Source: Mantis religiosa (lineage: Eukaryota > Arthropoda > Insecta > Mantodea > Mantidae). Taken from it: a stretch of DNA of 64,000 bases. A model generated the notes under the pieces. It saw only the letters and a program-made list of their open reading frames with translations. It was not told where the DNA came from and did no database searches. The translations under genes and the position numbers were made by a program. Shown one piece after another: positions 31,736 to 42,956 of this stretch (the stretch's first letter is position 1; each line of letters starts with the position of its first letter). The DNA lies in NCBI GenBank assembly GCA_030765055.1, contig CM060955.1, forward strand, positions 95,006,245 through 95,070,244. Direction: 5' to 3'.

Positions 31736-34204
31736 CTGTTCATTAGTTTATCACTTACCTTTTTCTGGTGTGAACTGGAACGAAGTGGTGATGGTCTTTT
31801 GCTAAATGATTCTTGCCAATCCCGACCTTTTCATACTTAACGATTTTATGACTCTAGTTTGGTTTCTATAATCACTTTTGCCATTCATGTGCGTCCATAA
31901 AAGCACCTTTTGGTGCAAGATGCGTAGTATTTTTAAAAATAAATAGGTAAAATGATTAAAAAATTACAATTTTGAATTACGGCTTTAGATTTCATACCAC
32001 ATATTTCCTATTTTGAACCTGCAGGTTACCACATCTCGCCATTATTTACAGTGTGTGCCAACTAACAATACTGAACATGAAAATTCAGCGACCAGGCTTC
32101 CTAGAGCTTAGTCGAATCGAGAGGTAGAGGCTACAGAAATCGAAAATAAAAGTATGAAAAACAAAGTATTAATGTTTGAACGTCATAGTTTAATACTATT
32201 TATTATGTTAGGTTTTAACATTACTGAGACAAACAATGGCTGAAAAAAGTACCTGAAATTACATATTTAATATTCACTAAAAAGGGTCGCAGAAATAACA
32301 TAACTGATGCATGTATTGAACTTCTGTAGCCACCAGCAGTTTCTGTTATCCTGTCTGATTTTCTCATTGTTTAAGTTTCTGATTTTCTCTCTCTCTCTTT
32401 CTCTCATCTTTCGCTCTCTCCATTCTTGTCCCACTCTTCCCAACTCCTGTCTTTCGTTAACTTCCTCTCTATCGCTGTCACCACTTTTCTCCCGTCCTGT
32501 ACAATACGCATCTCGTGATGTTTCGAAAAAAAAAAATGCAAGCCCGACTTTAGTTTATCAGTTTTTATTCTCTCTCTTTCATATGCAATATATCATTTTC
32601 TAAAAAATGCTTGTGTTGAATTCAAGTGAACTCAAAATCTGTATTTCCGGCACAATTTTCATATCGAACCTTTGGTCGCAGGATATTTTATCTACTTACT
32701 ATAGACAATCATAGAATTCTTCAATGACCTTACTATCTCTCGACATTGTTTAAAAAAAGAAGCTTGCTTTTATGGTCCTAAAACATTTTACCCTTTAGAT
32801 GCTTAAGCAATAAGAAAGAAGTCGAGATTAAAAGAACTGCCTTATAGAAAGGTAAGTCAGGAAATGAATCCGAAGTTACAGTGAAGTTATGTCACAATGT
32901 ATTGACGTCTACGGAAGCTATCTTTCCGCAGTGAAAAGTAGAAATAGTTACGCTATTTTGCTTAAAGTTTATTACAGTGGTATAAAAAGGTCGAAAAGAA
33001 GTAGAGGCATCAGATAAGATACGTACCCTCACAAGAGAAGACAATGGATCTGTGCTGAAAAGAGCTCGGCAATTCTAAAGGACATCGAAACAAGAGAAGA
33101 TCGCAGGGGAGAAGAGCGAACTACCTAACCTTTCATATGCAAAAGAAGGAAGGAAGAAGAAAGGGATTCACAATACACTGAAGAGAAAGAGTGCTGGGGA
33201 GAAGTTTAAAAAAGAGAATAAGATGATATTAAGAAAAAAGAAAAGGCTTACGAGCTTAGGAGAAGGTGGATGATGACGATAATCGAAATATAATGTGTGA
33301 GTGCAACGTAAAAATGCTTGGAAAAAAAAGGTTACAAAACTCGAGAGGAAGGATATTGATAAAAGTGCAGAGGCAAATAGAGATTCTCATAAGCTGAAGG
33401 TTAACTTGTTATTTTTGTCTCGAGTTACACTTAATTTCCACCTATTTAAAGCAGAAATTCGTTTACAATTTCCCTATGCATATAAACAATATTATACAGT
33501 GCGTTTCAAACGTACTGCAAATTTTCTGCTGAAGTTAAATAATTGAATTTCTAGTGTCGGTGCAGTTTATATGTACAGATGATCACAAAATAAAGTTTAA
33601 AGTGAAGTGGAAGAATTCACATGAAACATACAGAGAATTAGGTATGTGCAATTTCAGTGAAGGTCATCCAAATAGAATCAATGTAATATTTGGTTAAATG
33701 AACATTTACGTTCATTTACATTTCATTTATAATTTACATTTTAATACTAGCGACGTTATTTTTCGGTGACATGCACAAATAGAAGTTCTATTTCGGTTAC
33801 TTAACTATCACAATAATAAACTATTTTAGATAGTGTAAGCCAGTCTACAAAATATATAGAATGTCATTTTAACAGGTTTCCGATGACAATTTGCATAATA
33901 ATTTTATTAAAAATGGTTTGTTTATGTGAAAACTAATTTTGAATAAACTCCTAGCGTTAAAAAATGGATTTAGCCAGCATAACATATGCGGGACTTCTTA
34001 AACGCACTGTATATTAAATACGACTGTTCTTGTGTTTTTAATTAAATCTTCGTAATGAATAGATAAATTAATTCAATTTACTGTGGGTACTGGATTCTAC
34101 TAATAACTTACAAGGAAACTATCACTATGCTGACATATGTATTCGCTTGAGAATTTGGTGGTATCATCTGGCCTGTGTACCGAAAATCTGCTGGTGAGTA
34201 GAAC
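31736..34204. other. No gene seen
   Basis: About 2.5 kb with no recognisable protein or repeat. It includes a TC-rich stretch (32380-32480) and a purine-rich stretch (33080-33330) whose short frames look like low-complexity chance. Confidence 0.35.
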
Positions 34205-35095
34205 CCTTCTGCTGCTTCCTCCTACCCCGGATTGACGACACCCTCGACACCCTTGTGGTGCGCAGTGGTTCTCGACCCTGGACCTGAAGTCGGATTACTG
34301 GCAGGTGGCTCTAGACCCGTCAGACAAGGAGAAGACCGCATTCTCGACGGGCCAAGGGCTTAGGCAGTTCAAAGTTATGCCCTTTGGTCTTCACAACGCA
34401 CCAGCTAGCTTCCAACGCTTCATGGAGTCAGTGATGAAAGGATTGACTTATGACGACTGCCTGCTATACCTAGACGACATCATCTTCGACAAGACATTCG
34501 AAGACCATCTCGACAACCTGATCAAGGTGCTACAGAGACTGCAGGCTATCAACCTGAAGCTGAACGCGAAGAAGTTCCAGTTCTTCCGCAAGGAAGTCAA
34601 CTACCTGGGCCACATAGTCTCCCCAACCTGAGTGGCCACAGATCCGGAGAAAATACAGGCCGTGAGAGATTGGCCTAAAGTTTTAGTGAGAATTGCGCAG
34701 TTTCCTGGGGCTGTGCAGTTATTACCGGCGCTTCATAAAGGGTTTCTCCAACATCGCCAAGCCCCTCACCCGCCTGATACAGCAACATCAGCCTTATGCG
34801 TGGACGGAGGACGCCGAAGGCTCTTTTCCAGCAGCTGAAGCAGACACTCTGCAGTGCTCCTATTTTGGGATTCCTACAACCAGGCGGCGGCTACATTGTG
34901 GACACCGACGCCAGCGACCATTGCATTGGAGGTGTGGTATCCCAGGTCCAGGACGGCCACGAGCGGGTGATAGCGTACTACAGCAAGACGCTGTCCAAGC
35001 AGAGAAGAACTATTGCGTTACCCGATGAGAGCTACCGGCGGTAGTGAAGACCTTGCAGCACTTCCCCAAGTACCTGAACGGTGAACGTCCTTAAA
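34205..35095 (+). pseudogene. Ty3/Gypsy retrotransposon pol fragment (RT and RNase H)
   Basis: The fragment starts within the reverse transcriptase (LLPRIDDTLDTL, then FSTLDLKSDYWQV in another frame). It continues in the open frame at 34305 with KTAFST, VMPFGLHNAPASFQRFM and the catalytic YLDD (34467-34478), then NYLGHIVS. A TGA at 34629 ends this frame. After frameshifts the connection and RNase H begin: GFSNIAKPLTRLIQ, then DTDASDHCIGGVVSQ with its first catalytic Asp, and VIAYYSKTLSKQ. Order and motifs are those of Ty3/Gypsy pol. Protease, integrase, gag and LTRs are absent. It is GC-richer than its flanks, consistent with a recently acquired but already broken copy. Confidence 0.9.
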
Positions 35096-36318
35096 ATTTG
35101 ACTATGATATCTACCTACCGAGTGAGATAATCTGCGGTAACCTGGAGGTCCTGCTCCTGATGACCGCCCACTTTGATCGTAGCTTTCCCTGACGAATGCT
35201 GAGGTAATGTCCTCTACCACTGATCACCTCTCCCATGTTTCCTCCCTCTTTCATGCTACAGTTGACTTCGGATCTGTGGTGGATAAATGTCGCAGGGACT
35301 TGCACATTGGACCAATTGGGTGAACCTCCTCTGTCAACCCGAACTTTCCCCATTCAACTAGAGCTATCCTCTACTGGCTTGGGGGTCGTCGTTAAGCCTC
35401 GGATCTGTTAATGAATCCTGCGCATTTCTGTCGTGTGTGTTGGATGGTGCTGAGGCCCATACAGCTCCTGCGGTTCTTCTTAGGGGTATATACACAAAAG
35501 ATCCCTTGTGAGTCGTGGTGCCAGGTGTTCCCTCCGTTATAGTTAATCTATCTTCTATCTTAAGAGTTGAAATTAAAATCTTTAAAGTACAACGATACAT
35601 TTCTATTACAAAGTTATCAATCAGTACAAGTTTGAAATGCGATAAAATTCAGTGGTGTAGTTACACAAGCAATAGATTTTATATACGTCGCGATTAATGA
35701 ACTCTTTGATACATGCAGGCAGGCAGAAGGACAAAGCAAATACGCAAGTGCAGACAAAGCGAATTAAGAACACAACGACGCCTATAGCACCGGATACCAG
35801 CAGTCCGCTTTCTCAGTCCCGTGTTACAACATCCATATTGCGGAAATGTGGTGGTATTAGAGGTAGATACTTGTGACCTTTTCCGAGCAGTTATTGCGGC
35901 ATCATCATCAACCTGAATAAACAAAAGGTCATTACTTGCTTTAATACCCTCTGTGACAATCTTAATATTTCACAGAATGTGGAATTTGAGTAACCCATGA
36001 TGTTATTCAATGGGAGAACTATGCCAGTATTGTAAGATTAACCTCCTTTCTAATGTCATTTGTATCAAATGAAAATAAGTTCTAACAGCACTTTCGTTTC
36101 TTTGAAGAATTTCTAATGTTTCGATATAGTGCTCCCTTAAGTCATTACCACAGGATACGGAAGATATGTCTTAAGACCAGAAAATATCTTGATTTAACAT
36201 TAACCCAGAAAGCTTTCCTAATTTCATAATGCTTTTCAAAATATAATATTATATACCTTTTGCCAAATAATTGATTTTATTGGTTTGAAGTTTTCAATAA
36301 CTGTCTTCTATGTACTTA
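35096..36318. other. No gene seen
   Basis: 35100-35560 has balanced composition and may be the remnant of an element inserted next to the Gypsy fragment. Its open frames on both strands match nothing I know. The rest is AT-rich. Confidence 0.3.
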
Positions 36319-37329
36319 TTCATCGAGGCAGCCAATTCTTATTGCAATAAATGGAGTTTGAAAGTGAATGAAAAAAACCCAAAGATTATGGTCTTCAAAA
36401 AAGGATACAGGTTGCGTAAGGATGAGGAATGGAAGGTTAATGGAAGAGAAATAGAGGTAGTAAGGAGATTTGATTATTTGGGTACAAGGTTGAGTTCAGA
36501 TGGCAGCTGGAAAGAACAAAAAAAGATGTCTGTGGCAAAAGGTAAAATGGCCATGAGAGTGATAAGATCATGCTACAGTAAACTACCGGATATAAATGTC
36601 AAATGGTTGGAGAGGATTTATACGGCAGTAGTAGAAAATAGAATGTTACATGGATCAGAGGTATGGGGAATAGGTGAGGCTTGGAGAGAGACTGATAGAG
36701 TGCATAGATCCTTTTGTAAATACATATTGGGTTTACCAATAGCATCACCTAATGGGGCAGCACAATTAGAACTAGGCAGGCATTCTACTAAAATTAAAAT
36801 CTTGTCAAGGGCAATGAAATATTTATACAGAATCACTAACTTGGAAGATGGCAATATAATTAAAGAATGTTTTCATATTCAAAAGAGAAGTAACTGGAGT
36901 GGGTCTTGGGCACATAAAATGTATGACTTGTTGAAGCAGATAGGTATGGGTCATTCTTGGATAAATGCAGAGTATGGGTATAGAGGCTTCTGGAAAGAAG
37001 TTAAGCTAAGATTAGAAGATATTGACAGACAAGACATTTTTGCCAATGCAAGTGACAAAAGCTCACTGAGATTATATAGAGAAATAAAAACAACCTGGGG
37101 GAGGGAAGGATTTATAGATATATGTAATAAGTTAGGGCGAGAAGGTTTTGCTTGGGCGAGAACAGGAGTGAGAAACTTGAAAGGTATAGGTCAAGAGAGG
37201 GAGCTAGATAAATGCCCATTGTGTGGAGAAGTGAATGCAGATTTCCATTGTATATTAAATTGTAGTCAAACAAAGATATGGAGAGAGCAGGCTTGGCTAC
37301 GTAAATGGGCAGTTTGGGGTGTGAAGTAG
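36310..37329 (+). pseudogene. Non-LTR retrotransposon ORF2 C-terminal half
   Basis: This is the longest non-satellite open frame in the window. The first 90 residues are the end of the reverse transcriptase: SLKVNEKNPKIMVFKKG, then FDYLGTRLSSDGSW with the thumb-region YLG motif, and MLHGSEVWG. A linker of about 170 residues follows. It ends in a Cys/His knuckle, CPLCGEVNADFHCILNC (C-X2-C-X7-H-X4-C), and SQTKIWREQAWLRKW. Such knuckles follow the polymerase in R1/Jockey/I-like LINEs and probably bind nucleic acid. A small deletion near 37310 shifts the frame relative to copy 1, cutting off about 40 residues. The ATG at 36310 is not a native start. Confidence 0.82.
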
Positions 37330-37670
37330 TAATTAGAAAAATGTTGTCAGTAAAAGGAGAAAAGAACAGGAGAAATATAGGGAATTATTTAGGGAAAGTT
37401 AAAGAGAGATGGCTAAGAACAATTAAGAGAAAAATGTAGAGTGGGATAGGTGAAATGGCAAAAAGTATAAAAAGGAGTAGAGGGCCTCCAATACACAAAA
37501 ACCTAGGGTTAGGTGTATGGGTACTGAATTACTATTCAATGGTGGGCAACATGATAGGATTTTCAGGATTTAGGAATATATGGCATATTTCAGTATGGAT
37601 TTTGTAATTGTAATATTGATTTTGCATTTCCATTTGGTGATGTAAAAGGAAATAAATTACTACTTACTTA
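36319..37670 (+). mobile_element. LINE (family I), copy 2, 5' truncated
   Basis: A 339-codon frame (next entry) is followed after a frameshift by VVIRKMLSVKGEKNRR and VKERWLRTIKRKM, a stop, and a 3' UTR nearly identical to that of copy 1 at 26310-26865. The copy ends in AAAAGGAAATAAATTACTAC and then ACTTACTTACT. The front of the element (endonuclease and reverse transcriptase palm) is missing. Confidence 0.82.
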
Positions 37671-38142
37671 CTATGTACTTATTCTATATATAGATACCTA
37701 AGTTTTAGACTAATCTGCTCACAAATGTTCATTACTCTATGGCATACAAAAATCATTTTTTTCAGCAACTATCTGCTCAAAATGGGTTCTTCAGCATTCA
37801 CACATTTACGACATTTTTGATAAAATTCACGTTCACGCGCAGCAGTTCCTCCTCTCCAATCCTTGTATTTTAGTTCAACTATACTCTATCGATTATCTCT
37901 ATAAACTCTATATTCTGGTTTCCGCACAGATGATCATGGCAAGTACTAAGATCCGGGTAATTGTGGCCATAACCTCTTAGAAATAATTCTGTCTTCAAAA
38001 ATGTTCCTTTAAGCCTTCCAAAGAATTACGAGCAGAATTGTGGGCTATGACAGAATCTTGTTAAAATAGCTATATTGCCGTGATCAATTATTTGTTTAAA
38101 ATGTGGGAGTATTTGCATACGATATCTACCTAATGACCGGTT
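37671..38142. other. No gene seen; possible transposase tail
   Basis: The minus strand near 37880-37790 reads DWRGGTAAREREFYQKCRKC, which recalls the C-terminal end of Tc1/mariner transposases, but it is too short to assign. The rest is AT-rich. Confidence 0.3.
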
Positions 38143-38344
38143 TCACCAACAGATGTTAAGACTTAACACGAGTTTAGCAATAAATAAAACAAAAATTGCA
38201 TTTCACCAACAAGTGTTAGATTAACACACTCGTGTTAAACTAAAATGCCAAAATTCTGTTAAATCCTTAAAAATTTTAAATAGTCCTGATGGTGGGCGTG
38301 AACACAGCTGTTGATGTCGATTTGCTATATTTAAGACCGTCTAA

Positions 38345-38525
38345 ATGACATTCGTAATAGAGTACGCCTGTGAGGAGAAATGATTTTGAGGAGATATCAG
38401 AAGAAAATTTTCTACAGAGGTATAGACTGTCGAAACAAGTTGCTATGAAGGTTACTGCGGAAGTACAAGAGAGGTTAGAGCATGCATCGAAAGGAATATG
38501 CCGATCTTGCCTTTGCTTCATGTAT
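38345..38525 (+). pseudogene. Harbinger transposase N-terminal fragment
   Basis: The plus strand reads RNDFEEISEENFLQRYRLSK and, after overlap, QVAMKVTAEVQERLEHASKG. This block matches the N-terminal lead-in of HARBI1-like nucleases, where an acidic F.E....F..RFRLSK segment precedes the helix-turn-helix. The frame then stops and the DDE catalytic region is absent. Confidence 0.55.
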
Positions 38526-38594
38526 TAATAACTTTGCGATTTTATAATTCACTGAATTATGTGGATAATACACTGTCTACCTCCCGTCTTGAAA

Positions 38595-38890
38595 CGTTCA
38601 AATCACTTGTCCTTCGCAACTCGTTTTAAATTTACGTAATACTGAAGAAGTTTTCTGGTGCTTGTAGCAGCGACACATACATCTGAATTAAATTCGTTTC
38701 CAATATTTTCCCAAGTGACATCTTTCTCTTTTACATTCACCGCATCCGTCCTCTTATTTTCCACCATATGCTTACACTTGCCACTAATTCTATTAACAAT
38801 TCTTTCTCCATCGATGAGAAATTTCTCTCACGGCTTTTGTTTACAATTTTGTTCACCCGCCACTTTTTCAGTTGTGTGCAGACGAAAATG
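38595..38890 (-). pseudogene. Myb/SANT-like DNA-binding protein fragment of Harbinger
   Basis: In shifted minus-strand frames: FSSMEKELLIELVASVSIWW, then KRTDAVNVKEKDVTWENIG, NEFNSDVCVAATSTRKLLQ and YVNLKR. This is the Myb/SANT-like domain (E.ELLLELV, a KRTDAVSVKEKE-type linker, W..I..EFN) found in the second protein of PIF/Harbinger elements, which partners the transposase in DNA binding. At least two frameshifts disrupt it. Confidence 0.6.
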
Positions 38891-39159
38891 AAGACAAAAG
38901 CGCATCGCAGTACGTTCAGAAAATAATACGACTCATTCTTAGCCTTCTATAGCTGTAATATTTACAGGTTTCTTGGCGTTAACACGTGTTTGTTAACATT
39001 TTCAGAAAACAGGTTGGTGAAATGCAATAATTTAAAAGTAGTGTTAGCGCTGTGACAATTGTTACGTTACATTAATTAACGTCGATTTTTACATATGTTG
39101 GTGAAATCGGGCATGAATTTACAGTTGTCTTCAACTATAGATCCAATTATTCGACTTGC

Positions 39160-39640
39160 TGCTCTGGCATTCTATACCTTATATCGTCATGCAGAGGTCT
39201 TTTGTGAATTATTGGTGGATTTCCTGTGCAATAGTTTAGTGATGTAAATGTAATTAAGATTCATTAGAAACAATGACCAAATTTGTATCATGTGTACCCA
39301 ATTGCACAAATTTACTCAACTTTCGTTGGCATGCGGTTCTAATTCTTGGACCTCATTAAGGTTTCAACTTTTGAACTTAAGCAGCTGTATGGAGTGAACT
39401 TTTTAAACATGTGCTACCTGACCTTAGTTTAGTAGGTGATCGCCCAAGTGGTGCGCTGCCAATATCATTCACCTTTTCTTCAGTTATAAATCTACGGTTA
39501 GACCGATGAATTTTAGAATTCAGCAAACCTGTTTCCTTAAATGTATTGACAAAGTTTCTAACTGTACCTCTATTTAGTGGTCGAGTGTCAGTCAATTTGT
39601 CTACAAATTGATATAAATATTGCACATTAATATATGTTGT
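39160..39640 (-). pseudogene. Tc1/mariner-like transposase fragment
   Basis: The minus-strand frame 39625-39377 has RGTVRNFVNTFKETGLLNSK and RRFITEEKVNDIG. This resembles the N-terminal helix-turn-helix and the TEEKLDDIG linker of an insect Tc1/mariner-like transposase group. Downstream on the same strand NPPIIHKRPLHDDI resembles that group's NP..H..PLH block of the catalytic core. The rest is deleted or scrambled. No terminal repeats were identified. Confidence 0.5.
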
Positions 39641-40581
39641 TGTAGAGTCCTTTTACCCAGTGCACAATTTATCTAAATATTTCATACTCAAAGAGCAAAT
39701 AAAACTTATAAATAGTTCCAAAAAAGTACACACGTTCTCACACTATACAAAGCAACGGCCAATAACAATGTAAACGTGATCTGTTGTTAACACCTTAATC
39801 TCAGTAAGCACTGACGGAAGCTGATGGAATTGCACAGCATTGTAGGAAAATTTTGGCAAACAGAATGTCGCTGTTTCCCTCACTCTTTGGCGGTTTCCTT
39901 CCGTGGTTCAAGCATGACTGGAGTTCTCCGTACATTTAATTTGTTTAAAAAACTTACACATCTAGTATTTGAAGAATACACGTTATTATTACGTTTAAAA
40001 AACATTTTTCGAAAAAGCATTCAATGTAAAGAGTAGTTTGGAGGGGTTTATAGAAAATTTTCGCGTCGCAGCCTCGAAAGAACTTATATACCAAGTTTAC
40101 GAACTAACATATTTTTTATTATTGAGTTAAAGTACATAAATATAATACAACTGATAAACTTGTGACTTTTTCTTATATCCAGGGATTAGGCTAAAAGTGT
40201 GTTCCCATCTAATTCAATTAGCCCCAATTCTTCCTATGACGTCCAATTCTGCTCTTTCCTCTAGGTTTGTAATTACAGGCATCGGATCCCATACACCTTT
40301 AAAGAGATATTAGGTTTAGAGTCTCCCAATATAACTGCTGACGTCAGTCCCGGGGACAACACGCAGGGATAGTCCGGTTCGCAACGCATAGCTTAAGTTA
40401 CATTACAACTACTGCTCACCACGCAGGTAGATCTGCCTTCCAGGGAATGCAAGGTGTTTGACATATTGCGTTAATAGCATTACTTTCACAACAATTATTG
40501 GACAATCTACATTTTATAAATCAAAAGTTTTGGGTATTTTCAACAGCCATCAAGCAGCTTGAAGAATGCAATTTCGAGCTG

Positions 40582-40584
<3 letters not shown>
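39641..40584. other. No gene seen
   Basis: No recognisable coding sequence or repeat before the AT microsatellite. Confidence 0.35.

Positions 40585-40642
<58 letters not shown>
40585..40642. repeat. (TA)n microsatellite
   Basis: Twenty-nine TA units, similar in length to the AT tract at 15811-15868. It creates an artificial Ile-Tyr frame. Confidence 0.95.
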
Positions 40643-40645
<3 letters not shown>

Positions 40646-41089
40646 TGTTCAGTATTATAAATAAAAATACTGGATTTTCAGTGCTGCGTAATATAAGAAA
40701 TAAACTAAGTCTCTGACAAACACATGAAAACGATTTGTACTAATCACATGCACCATTAACGTCACGTGACGTTGAACGAACTTTCTCCCAATATTTTGAT
40801 ATTGTTTTCGCTAGAGGCGCAGAAAATTCACATTCGACAATTTACGAATGTACATGGTTGTTCACTGTAATTCCCGCATCGAAAGCAATGAGGAGGAAGG
40901 CATATTGTAACTTAGGTTACATTTTGTATCCGTACCGGAGTGTACACACACAGCGCGCCGGTATACTTGTTGACAGAGACGTTTGTTGATGTCGCGCTTG
41001 AACTTGTATAGTACCTGTAAGCGTACATTGATAGCTAAGGTGTATGCGATCCGATATCTGGTAATTATATATGATGCGTTGTAATCTTT
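40643..41089. other. No gene seen
   Basis: No coding similarity. TAAGTTACATT-like strings recur near 40395 and 40910 without forming a clear repeat. Confidence 0.3.
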
Positions 41090-41560
41090 TGTCCATTGTG
41101 CAATGGACAGTATCTTTTCAATTTTGTTTATACTCCATTATTTTTTTATTTCACCCAAATATCTTTAGCTCTCTCCGTATACTCCTCATTTGCTATTTTA
41201 TCCCTTCTTGTATTTTTTTTTACCGTCCTTAAAAATGCATTTCAGCAGCTTATATCTTTCCTTTATCGTTCTGTTTTAATATCCACGATTTACTCCCATA
41301 CTATCATTATCCACAGTAACACTTATCTCACATCCTAAATCTTTACAGTAAAAGACTTGCTCTAAGTATATTCTTTCAATACGTATCTTCGATCTGACAG
41401 GATATTTGCCATAGTATGTCATTATTATTTTCGTTTTATTTGCAGATACTTTTAAGGTATATTCTTTGCATAATTGATGTAATCTGTGCACTGATCACTG
41501 CAGGTTCTCTTTGCTATTTGCATAATTGTAACATTAAGATATTCAAATGGTTGTTGTTTC
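41090..41560 (-). mobile_element. LINE fragment (family H related), internally deleted
   Basis: The minus-strand frame 41491-41276 reads LHQLCKEYTLKVSANKTKII and GKYPVRSKIRIERIYLEQV, then CKDLGCEISV. This is the reverse transcriptase thumb region (LKVSANKTK and YLG-like LGCEIS motifs). Further downstream on this strand FLRTVKKNTRRDKIANEEY aligns with the FLRR.KGCT...IRNEDI block of the family H fragments. The intervening YGSETW segment is missing. Several frameshifts are present. Confidence 0.65.
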
Positions 41561-41618
41561 CCATCTTAACTGCTGGGTTAACACCATCTATCCATTGTTT
41601 TAGGAGATCATGCAAATA

Positions 41619-42956
41619 TACGAGGATGGGTCAAAAAATAATGCCTCCTATTTTTTCCCCTTGAATAACTAAGTTATGTGAAAACTTTGAATTTGGCGCA
41701 ATTCCTCAAACCTTCTTCTCCAATCTCCTGCAGTAGTAACTTCCTAAGTCAACAGGTGACAGCACTGTATCCTCTTGCAAAATGGCTGACATCAACATTC
41801 GTATTAGACAGCGTTCTGTGATTGAATTTTTGACTGCGGAAGGTGAAACGCCAATTCGCATTCACGAAAGGCTAAAAAATGTGTATGGTGATGCAACGGT
41901 GGATGTCATCACTGTTAGACGATGGGTTCATCGCTGTAACGAAGCTGAAGGGCAAATACCATTGGCAGATGAAAAGTGAAGTGGCAGGCCGGTGACTGCA
42001 GTGACTCCATGCAACATTCAGCGAGTCGATGACATCATTCGTGGTGATCGTCGGGTAACAACAGGTGAATTGTGTCGCATTACCTCCCTCAGTAAAGGCA
42101 GTGTGATGACGATTATTCAACAACTGGGTTACTCAAAAGTTTGTTCACGTTGGGTACCAAGAATGTTAACCGCCCGAAACAAAGAAACAAGGAAAACAAT
42201 AGCCCCCGAACACTTGCAACGCTTCAATTTGGAGGAAGAGGAGTTTCTGGAAAAAATTGGTACTGGAGACGAAACGTGGGTTTATTTTTTTGAACCTGAA
42301 TCAAAGAGGCAGTCAATGGAATGACATCACACAACGTCACCGAAGAAAAAAAAATTCAAAATCCAGCGGTCGGCAGGAAAAGTTATGGCGACAGTGTTTT
42401 GGGATACAGCGGGTGTGCTTATGATTGATTTTTTGGAGCAGGGATGCACAATAAATTCTGTCCAATACGTCAGAACTCTCAAAAAACTGAAAGCACGTCT
42501 TCACTGAGTTCGCCAAACGAAAACTATGGCGGATGTTCTTCTTTTGCATGCCAAAGCAAGACCACACACCAGCGTTACACCACTGCAGAAATTGATAAAT
42601 TGGGATGGCAAGTCTTACCTCACCCCCCCCCCCCGCATACCTGGCACCATCAGACTTCCATCTGTTCGGGCCACTAAAGGAAGCTCATCGTGGGATTCAT
42701 TTTGAGGATGAGGAGGCTGTGAAAACGTCCGTGTGTCAATGGCTTAGGAAGCAAAACCGTGTGTTTTACCACAATGGAATACATGCCCTAGTTGAAAGGT
42801 GGACCAAAAGTGTGGAAAAGGACGGAGATTATATTGAATAGTGACAAATTAATCGTCAATGTTGTAGTTTTCAAGCTATGGAAATTGGATTCAATTTTCT
42901 TGGCAATTAAAACAGAAAAAAAAATAGGAGGCATTACTTTTTGACCTACCCTCGTA
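41619..42956 (+). mobile_element. Mariner element, SETMAR type, full length (copy 2)
   Basis: CGAGGATGGGTCAAAAAATA (41621 on) and the inverse at the right end (TTTTTGACCTACCCTCG, ending 42954) form terminal inverted repeats of about 28 bp with a few mismatches. TA flanks both sides (TATA on each). The 1334-bp length is standard for mariner. The transposase inside is dead, so the element could move only with enzyme from another copy. It matches the truncated copy at 4288-5467. Confidence 0.92.
41782..42841 (+). pseudogene. Mariner transposase with nonsense mutations (copy 2)
   Basis: It begins MADINIRIRQ like copy 1. A TGA at 41977-41979 replaces the CGA present in copy 1, a CpG-type C-to-T change. 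The next frame (41992-42324) carries TTGELCRITSL and GTGDETWVYFFEPESKR with the first catalytic Asp. A second TGA, where the family has Trp, ends it at 42324. Later frames keep LLHAKARPHTS, where HDNA has become HAKA and the second catalytic Asp is lost. A C-run at 42624-42636 replaces the start of the YSPDLAPSDF block. The last frame (DFHLFGPLKEAHRG) runs to 42841. Both copies lack the second Asp by different substitutions. Confidence 0.88.

Larger units (their letters stand above)
38145..39112. mobile_element. PIF/Harbinger-like element, internally deleted
   Basis: CCGGTTTCACCAAC (near 38151) mirrors GTTGGTGAAATCGG (near 39097), giving terminal inverted repeats, with a second inner pair GCATTTCACCAAC and GTTGGTGAAATGC. 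Subterminal motifs of the TTAACACGTGTT type recur at both ends. Inside are remnants of the two proteins this superfamily encodes, in convergent orientation (next two entries). About 1 kb is too short for an autonomous copy, so the centre has been deleted. No clear 3-bp target duplication could be defined. Confidence 0.65.

Noticed and set aside
32307..32603. 98-codon hydrophobic plus-strand frame
   Set aside because: Low-complexity Leu/Ser/Phe from TC-rich DNA, without a recognisable protein.
36618..36854. 78-codon minus-strand frame
   Set aside because: It is the antisense shadow of the LINE frame at 36310-37329.
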